Source: Thecamonas trahens ATCC 50062 (lineage: Eukaryota > Apusozoa > Apusomonadida > Apusomonadidae). Taken from it: DNA of 64,000 nucleotides. Shown here piece by piece: positions 58,530 to 64,000 of this stretch. The position numbers and the translations under genes are program-made. The stretch is taken from assembly GCF_000142905.1 (NCBI RefSeq), contig NW_013657635.1, positions 119,241 through 183,240 of the forward strand, written 5' to 3'. Each line of letters opens with the position of its first letter. Positions within the stretch are counted from its first letter, which is position 1. A model generated the notes under the pieces. It saw nothing but the letters and a program-made list of their open reading frames with translations. It ran no database searches and was not told the origin of the DNA.

Positions 58530-59465
58530 CTACTCTTCGGCCTGGCGACGCTTGATGCGGGCGACCGACTCCTCCTCGGCCCAGACCTTGATCGAGGTCT
58601 CGGGCGCGCAAGCGAGGCCGATAGCGGCGAGAACAAAGGTGCCGCCCATCCCTGTGGTGTGCATAGTAGTGAGTAGTTGTTGGAAGTATCTCGAGGGCGG
58701 GCAAGTGGAGGGGGTGGGGTGGGGGCAATAGAGGCGATCGCCGTCCCAGGTTCACCAGACATCAGACCCATGTAGCCCAGCCCGTACGACACACCTCATC
58801 GACCGTACCACGAGCTCATCGGCCGCACCACAGCTGATCGGCAGCATCTCTCCCTCCCTTCCTCCCTCCCTCCCCCCTCCCTTCCCCCCCCCTCCCCCCT
58901 CCCTCCTTCTCCCATCCGTGCCCCCAACCTGCCAGCCCTGTCCGTACCGATCTGCATCATGGTCTCCCACAGCTCCTTCTTGCGCGGGACGCCCGGCTAC
59001 AAGCCCAAGGCCAAGCCAGTCACACCGCCCCCACACATCATGAGTACCAGCCCCAGCCCCAGCCCCAGCCCCAGCCCCAGCCCCACACCCACACCCACTA
59101 CGACCACGAAATTTTCCCTTCCTCTATACCCCCTCCCCTGTCCCTCCCCAAGCTCCCTCCCTCCGCCGCACTGGCCATGGCTACCCCAGGGGGGGATGGC
59201 ACCAAAAATTGAATGACGACAAGAGCGACAGAGAGCGACAGAGAGCGACAGAGCGACAGAGCGACAGAGCGACAGAGCGAGAAGGCGACAGCTACCGACC
59301 GCGGCTACGGTAACCACCATTTAGCACACGTACCTTCTCGCCAAAGAGGTATCCGTTCTGTGTGTCGGAGAAGATCTCCTCAGTAGCACCTCCGCGACGA
59401 GGGGCGGAAGAATGGACCAGCCGACGGAGCGGGGCAGAGACACGGCCAGCAGCAGCACGGAGCAT
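58530..59465 (-). CDS. NDUFB11: Complex I subunit NDUFB11/ESSS (three exons)
   Basis: Exons (- strand) 59334-59465, 58948-58996 and 58530-58651, 100 residues. Exon 1: mitochondrial presequence MLRAAAGRVSAPLRRLVHSS, then NGYLFGEK. Exon 2: PGVPRKKELWETMMQI. Exon 3: GMGGTFVLAAIGLACAPETS then IKVWAEEESVARIKRRQAE. The order GYLF-GE, PG-x-KxxWE, a single transmembrane helix, then a P[ED]TSIxxWA segment with a charged end matches the ESSS/NDUFB11 accessory subunit of the membrane arm, especially the plant form. Splice sites are GTACGTG..TTGTAG and GGTACGG..CCACAG; the first join is phase 0, the second splits a Gly codon (G|GG), and both keep frame. Intron 1 (337 nt) has CAGCCC and GACAGA arrays. No single open frame shows this gene. 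Confidence 0.9.
58997..59333 (-). repeat. NDUFB11 intron 1 with (CAGCCC)n and (GACAGA)n arrays
   Basis: CAGCCC hexamers at ~59048-59086 (six to seven copies) and GACAGAGC/GAGCGACA units at ~59219-59281, both wholly inside the first intron. Confidence 0.85.
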
Positions 59466-59878
59466 GGCAGGCAGAGAGCAGTGTGACCTGCCGAATGTGG
59501 TCCAACTTGAGAGGGGGGGAGGGGGGGGGACGACTGACGGTCACTCATTCAATTCCCCCCTCCCCCCCCTCCCAATACCCATCATCATCATCATCATCAT
59601 CATCACCATGCTCGCTCCTCGCTCATCGCCCCATGGTCAATCCCCTCGCCGTCTGACCGCTCATTGCGCCCGCCGACTCGCCGAACGGCCGAACGGCTGA
59701 CTCGCCGACCGGCCGACTCGCCGACTCGCCGACCGGCCGCTCTCTGGCCGGCGGCCAACCACCTCACCTCGCCGACCCGCGCCCAGCCGCCAACAGCCAC
59801 AAGTCAAGCAAGACAGACAGGTGACGAACAGGGGCAGCGAGACATAGCGAGTGACATACCCTCGCATACCAGCTCAGT
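59466..59878. promoter_or_regulatory. Divergent spacer between NDUFB11 and DRC10-like gene
   Basis: 413 bp. It contains poly-G (~59511-59529), poly-C, an ATC trinucleotide run (~59581-59605) and GACTCGCCGACCGGCC-type short repeats (~59665-59745). No gene recognised; both promoters should be here. Confidence 0.6.
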
Positions 59879-61078
59879 ATGTCCGGGGACGACCGGATTC
59901 ACCGGCTGACCAATGTGGAGGCGCAGCGGATCATGTCCGTCCTCGACGAGGCCGTTGTCAACGTCCACCTCCTGGCCATGCTCGGCTCGTTTCTGGAGAA
60001 CACCGAGGCGTTGGAGGCTGTGGCCGGGCGGGATGTGGTGGACTTGTTGGTCAATCACCAGGCGCTGGAGGCTCGCTACACCGATGTGTGGGAACGACGC
60101 GAGGCAACAGGCAGACGAGGCGAGCGTGCCCTCCATGCAGACCTCACTGATGAGCTCAAGGACATCGCCACAGAGCTGGTGGCCTCCACAAAGTCCGTCT
60201 GCCGCGTCCTCCGCCAAACGCCCGACGCCGTCCATCGCCTCCGCTCGCACTTTGCCTCCAACCGCACCCCGGGTCTCGTCAACTTTATCAAAGTCTTCAA
60301 CGAGCTTCGCGACCTCACCATTGTCCGTCTCGAGACCTCGGTGGAGGAGGCCCGCTCGCGGGAGAACCAGATGGCCTCAGTCGTTCAGCGCGCCCGCGAG
60401 TCCACCGCAGAGGTCGAGCGGCTGCAAGTCCAGTTGAAGAAGCAGGTTGATCTTCGCAACGAGGAGGAGAAGAAGCGAAACAGGACCATCTCTCGCCTCA
60501 CCAAGACTCTCGAGTCGCTGGCCTCGAACGCTGTCGACGACCAGAAGGCCCTCGACAAGGAGGCCCGCTCTCGCGCTGCCGTGGACCAGGAGCACTTTAA
60601 GCGTGCGCAGACAGAGCTCGAGTCGGAGCTGACTGAGAAGCGTGCCTACCTCGACTCGCTCATCGCAAAGTCGCAGGCGACCGAGGAGGAGCTGCGCCGC
60701 TCGCGCGCCCGCACCGAAGCCGAGGTCACAAACTGGCTCACCCGCTACGACGAGGAGATGTCCGCTGCCCAGGAGGAGCTCGAGGCCTTGCAGGCCACCT
60801 GCGATGTTGAGACCGCCCGCCTCGACGCTCTCAAGCGCCGCTACGCTGTCCTCAACGTCGAGTACACCGCCATCATGGACCACAACAAGCGGGTCCAGCT
60901 CAACGCTGACCGCGAGGCCGCAGAGTTTGACTCGCTCATTCGTGCAGCTATTTCCATCCAGTCGGCCTGGCGCGGCCACGTGGCGCGCAAGGACTTCAAG
61001 GTCCTTCGCCGCAAGCGCCGCAAGGCCCGCCGCAAGGCTCGCGCCGCTGCGCGCGCAGAGAAGAAAGCAAACGCATAG
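59879..61078 (+). CDS. DRC10/IQCD-like nexin-dynein regulatory complex coiled-coil protein
   Basis: 399 residues. The N-terminal ~120 residues form a helical bundle beginning RLTNVEAQRIMSVLDEAVVN, similar to the start of IQCD-family proteins (IETQRIISVLDE). A long coiled coil runs from ~150 to ~345 (SRENQMASVVQRARESTAEV, KRAQTELESELTEKRAYLDS). A single IQ motif follows near the end, AAISIQSAWRGHVARKDFKV, a calmodulin-binding site. The tail is strongly basic (RRKRRKARRKARAAARAEKK). DRC10 sits in the nexin link between axonemal doublets. DRC9/IQCG is the alternative, as it has the same layout. ATG precedes SGDDRIHRLTNVEA. Ends 39 bp from FANCA. Confidence 0.75.
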   Translation: MSGDDRIHRLTNVEAQRIMSVLDEAVVNVHLLAMLGSFLENTEALEAVAGRDVVDLLVNHQALEARYTDVWERREATGRRGERALHADLTDELKDIATELVASTKSVCRVLRQTPDAVHRLRSHFASNRTPGLVNFIKVFNELRDLTIVRLETSVEEARSRENQMASVVQRARESTAEVERLQVQLKKQVDLRNEEEKKRNRTISRLTKTLESLASNAVDDQKALDKEARSRAAVDQEHFKRAQTELESELTEKRAYLDSLIAKSQATEEELRRSRARTEAEVTNWLTRYDEEMSAAQEELEALQATCDVETARLDALKRRYAVLNVEYTAIMDHNKRVQLNADREAAEFDSLIRAAISIQSAWRGHVARKDFKVLRRKRRKARRKARAAARAEKKANA

Positions 61079-61117
61079 TCTTGTCCGACCACGCTGAGCG
61101 AGCGGTGACACTCCCTT

Positions 61118-64000
61118 TTACTGCAGTACAAGTTCACCGTCCAGATGCGCTACCCGCGCTGCGTATGCCGGCACGCTTGTCAGCGTCTCCCACCTCCATC
61201 CGCCAGCCTCGACCGCAGCCGCCACAATCGCCCGCACCGCCGCGGGTACCTCGTCGTACGCCTGCAGCGCATCGCCGTAGCTGGCAAGTACCACCCGTTT
61301 CCACACTTTGGCGTCAACGGCCGCGCTATGCGTCGCCGCGCTTGCCAGGAGTGCCACAGCAAAGACACCGCCAAAGCTCGGGAGCCGCCGCACAAGAGCC
61401 GCTGGGTGCTGCGGGTCGACAGCCTCGATGGCCCGCGATGGCGACGCGGCCAGCACCGTCCGCCCAGCCTCGCCCACCATCGAGTCAGCGACCAGCCCCC
61501 CCGCACCGCACACAACTTCCATCGCGGCTAGTGCTGCCTTGGAACTTGCTGCCAGCATTGCGCGAGCCGCCGGGTGCGGCTCGGCCCCGACTTGCGCCCA
61601 CCGCAGTAGCCGCAGACCGATACCTGCTCCAAGCACCATGCTCTCCGACGGCGTGAGCGCGCCGGCCCGTGCGCCGTGCTGAAGGTCAAGCACCGGCTGG
61701 CCGGCCATGGCATCGAGCTCGCCAAGAAGGACCAGCGCTGGGTGCGAGGCGTGACGCGGCGGCGCGGCGGCCGCGGCGGCAAGGACCGGCAGAGGCAGTT
61801 CGCTGCTCTCGCCAAACAGGTCGTACACCGCGCGTGTGCCGGTCGGCAGTAGATGGTTAGGCTGCGCCAGTGCCCGCGACGCTACGAGGACCCTGGCCAG
61901 TGCGTCCGCCAGAGCAGACCGCTCCTGCTCGTCCAGCGCGGGCAGCCGGCCGACACTGGCACGGAGAAGGCCAAGCGCGAACATTGGCGACGCTGTCAGC
62001 GGCGCCGTCAGCACTGCCTCAAGCACCGCTGACGCCAGCTCGGCAGCGACCGGCTCGAGCAAGCCCACACAGCCAACGACGGCATTGCGGAGCGCGGCCG
62101 GCGAGCGAGGATCAATCGAGATGAGGAGCGCGGCCGGCGCGAGACCGGTGGCATGGGTGAGAGCGGCTAGCGCGTCGGCACACGGCTCCGCCAGCGATGC
62201 CTCGTAAGCGAGGAGCGCATGAGCATTCAGGCCATCGCTGCTCGCAAGCTTGCGGGTAACGAGCGCAAACATCGGCTGCTCGGCAAGACTAAGGACTTGG
62301 GCAGTGAGGCTTGCAACCTCTGGCGGAGCGCGGGCGCGGGCCCAAAGAACCAGCCGGACCGCCTCGGGTGGAAGGTCGAGGTCGGCCGGCGCAGGACCGG
62401 CGAGAGCGCGATGGAGCAGCGCGGTGGCGACCGCGAGCCGCGGCAATGGCAGAGGCGTTCGAGCAAGGAGCTCGGCAGCATCAACCCGCGGCCCAAGCTC
62501 ATAGAGCAGCATACCAAGCATGCTGAGCATGCGCAGCTCGAGCTGCGGCGCGAGGTCGACGAGCAACTCATGAAGCCGCGCCTCGAGCGCAGGCACGAGC
62601 GGCGATGGGAGCGCGGCTGCGTAGAGCTTGCTGCGAAGAGCCATGGCAGTCGACGACGTGGCGTCTGGCGCTTGGGCAAGAAGCACAAAGCCGTCGAGGA
62701 GAGCCGAGACAGCGGTCATCCGCTCGCTCGCCGACTCGAGCGAGGAGATGAGGGTGCTGAGGGTGTCAAGGAGGCGCGATGCGGCTTCGTCCGAGGCCGA
62801 GCCATGGTTCGCAAAGGCGGCGTAGAGCTCGTGCAGGCGCGAGGCAAGTGGCCCGGTATGAAACTGGTAGTTGATGTCGAGGCAGGCCGCGTCGTAGTGG
62901 CAGAGCTGGTCGGCGGCCATAAAGCCGCCGTCGACGAGCGCGACAAGGAGCTCGCGGTGGGCGGGATCAAGCGGCTCGCGCGGGACCAGCAGCCGCGGCA
63001 GGAAGACCGACTGGAACCACGAGCGCTGGAAGCGTGACGAGTAGGTGACAAACTGTGGGAAGCTCCTGTGTGCCTTCCAATGGGCGATGACGCGGACAAC
63101 CTTGGCCTCGGCCTCGGCCTCGTCCTCCTCGGCCCGCTGCGGCGAGTACGGCTTGAGCTCCTCCTTGAAGAACGCTAGCCGCGACCGAACAAGGCCCATA
63201 TACTCGGAGAGTGCGCCCATGTTGGCTGTGGCGCTCTGCTTGATGACGCGGGCTTGCGCCCGGAGCCAGACCGGCCGGTCGTGGACAACGAGGAGGCCCA
63301 GCGCGTCGACGAGGAGGCCGCATACTGACGGCGACGACGCCTGGCGGAGCACATGGTCGCCAAACCAGGCAATGTACGCCGGGACGTCTGCGCCGGTGAG
63401 CGCGCGCTGGACAGCCAGTGCCGACGCCAGCAGCTCAACGTCCCAGGCGCCGCCTCGGAGGCTGGGCACCGACGCCCGCAGTGTGGTTGAGACAGCGGCG
63501 CTCGCGGCGCTCGCCACCGGCGCCGGTAGTGGGCTCGCTCGCCGCAAGAGGGCCAGCAGCCGCGGCGAGACCCGCGAGGCCCCAAGGAGCTGGGCAAACG
63601 CCGACGGGCTGGCAGCCGTCGCCAGCGCGAGGAAGAGCTTGGCCGGAAAGGCAGTTGCGGGCGCATCGGCTGCGGCCGGACTCGTCAAAGACGGAGGCTC
63701 GAGAGCGAGGAGAGCCTCCAGATAGCCGTCACGAGTTGTCCGCGGAGGAGCAAAGCCGGTGGCGAGGACCAGGTCGGCAAAGCCAGGAAGATGATCAATG
63801 GCAGCGAGGAGGGTGGTGGGGGCGACGAGGGCTGCGCCGGCCACATCGGCCCGGAGCGCAGCGGCGGCGGCAAAGAACGGGCGGCGGGCAGGCGAGTCGA
63901 GGCTTGGTGCCAGGCTGGCGAGCAAGGTCGAACCGGCAGCCGTCACAGCGTCAAGACCAGCGGCAAAGGCGCGATGGGCATCGTCAGGCTCGGCCACGGC
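61118..64000 (-). CDS. FANCA: Fanconi anaemia group A protein, C-terminal part (5' partial)
   Basis: About 960 residues visible; the reading frame runs off the right edge with no ATG. In the middle, VPAYIAWFGDHVLRQ, then LVDALGLLVVHDRPVWLRAQ, LSEYMGLVRSRLAFFKEELK, and FQRSWFQSVFLPRLLVPREP followed by LDPAHRELLVALVDGGFM and CHYDAACLDI correspond in order to human FANCA (FQAWFGD, FLSELVPFESPRYLQVH, LTDYISLAKTRLADLK, FRRPYYVSHFLPALLTPR, VAFIESL, YCQAC). FANCA is part of the core ubiquitin-ligase complex that monoubiquitinates FANCD2/FANCI during interstrand crosslink repair. The rest is Ala/Leu-rich helix, consistent with the superhelical FANCA C-terminal domain. No frame break was seen. Convergent with the DRC10-like gene. 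Confidence 0.8.
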   Translation of the reverse strand, partial: AVAEPDDAHRAFAAGLDAVTAAGSTLLASLAPSLDSPARRPFFAAAAALRADVAGAALVAPTTLLAAIDHLPGFADLVLATGFAPPRTTRDGYLEALLALEPPSLTSPAAADAPATAFPAKLFLALATAASPSAFAQLLGASRVSPRLLALLRRASPLPAPVASAASAAVSTTLRASVPSLRGGAWDVELLASALAVQRALTGADVPAYIAWFGDHVLRQASSPSVCGLLVDALGLLVVHDRPVWLRAQARVIKQSATANMGALSEYMGLVRSRLAFFKEELKPYSPQRAEEDEAEAEAKVVRVIAHWKAHRSFPQFVTYSSRFQRSWFQSVFLPRLLVPREPLDPAHRELLVALVDGGFMAADQLCHYDAACLDINYQFHTGPLASRLHELYAAFANHGSASDEAASRLLDTLSTLISSLESASERMTAVSALLDGFVLLAQAPDATSSTAMALRSKLYAAALPSPLVPALEARLHELLVDLAPQLELRMLSMLGMLLYELGPRVDAAELLARTPLPLPRLAVATALLHRALAGPAPADLDLPPEAVRLVLWARARAPPEVASLTAQVLSLAEQPMFALVTRKLASSDGLNAHALLAYEASLAEPCADALAALTHATGLAPAALLISIDPRSPAALRNAVVGCVGLLEPVAAELASAVLEAVLTAPLTASPMFALGLLRASVGRLPALDEQERSALADALARVLVASRALAQPNHLLPTGTRAVYDLFGESSELPLPVLAAAAAAPPRHASHPALVLLGELDAMAGQPVLDLQHGARAGALTPSESMVLGAGIGLRLLRWAQVGAEPHPAARAMLAASSKAALAAMEVVCGAGGLVADSMVGEAGRTVLAASPSRAIEAVDPQHPAALVRRLPSFGGVFAVALLASAATHSAAVDAKVWKRVVLASYGDALQAYDEVPAAVRAIVAAAVEAGGWRWETLTSVPAYAARVAHLDGELVLQ

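Noticed and set aside
1-64000. tRNA, rRNA, CRISPR, insertion sequence or viral remnants
   Set aside because: No cloverleaf T-arm sequence, no rRNA-like block, no regularly spaced repeats with unique spacers, and no transposase, integrase or capsid-like reading frame was found. The tandem arrays are contiguous satellites.

Overview
This window is nuclear DNA from a GC-rich, free-living flagellated protist. Flagellar genes (BBS4, a CFAP119/C1a-32-like protein, a DRC10/IQCD-like protein) lie beside peroxisomal (PEX5), mitochondrial (NDUFB11/ESSS, an NDUFAF4-like protein), lysosomal (LAMTOR4) and ER genes, and several genes have spliceosomal introns. A full-length talin in a unicellular eukaryote with this base composition suggests an apusomonad, most likely Thecamonas trahens (Amastigomonas sp.). 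That is inference from gene content, not a database match. There are two assembly gaps (20756-20855 and 51458-51681). I see no tRNA, rRNA, CRISPR array, IS element or viral gene.

Layout. 1-9100: C-terminus of the dolichol GlcNAc-1-phosphotransferase ALG7, an Stc1-like zinc-finger/ankyrin protein, an ELMO-domain protein with a CAAX box, a KANSL1/PEHE chromatin protein and a HOOKLESS1-like acetyltransferase. 9279-19503: a four-helix membrane protein, an ELO elongase, a MORN protein, the PTS1 receptor PEX5 and a DUF3841 protein. 19787-31539: an NDUFAF4-like protein, talin (8.7 kb) and a VKGC/HTTM-like membrane protein. 31516-43394: a disordered protein, a MARK/PAR-1-type kinase, elongin-B-like, BBS4, an F-box protein and a transportin-3/importin-13-type receptor. 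44181-50581: EMG1 (one intron), a CAP-Gly/UIM/UFD1 fusion protein, LAMTOR4 (three exons) and a GH28-like secreted protein. 50727-64000: a Cys-rich secreted peptide, a CFAP119-like gene broken by a gap, a mitochondrial helical protein, a TMEM144-like transporter, an ABC half-transporter, NDUFB11/ESSS (three exons), a DRC10-like protein and the C-terminal part of FANCA.

Two patterns run through the window. First, genes sit in alternating convergent and divergent pairs. All ten convergent pairs are separated by 69 bp or less or overlap outright, while divergent spacers are 0.3-1 kb and filled with micro- and minisatellites, homopolymers and G-rich tandem repeats. Second, at least eight breaks of reading frame occur inside otherwise intact conserved domains. 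Seven look like one missing base and one like one extra base, usually at a homopolymer, so they are more likely assembly errors than pseudogenes. The small genes LAMTOR4 and NDUFB11 become visible only when their exons are joined by hand.
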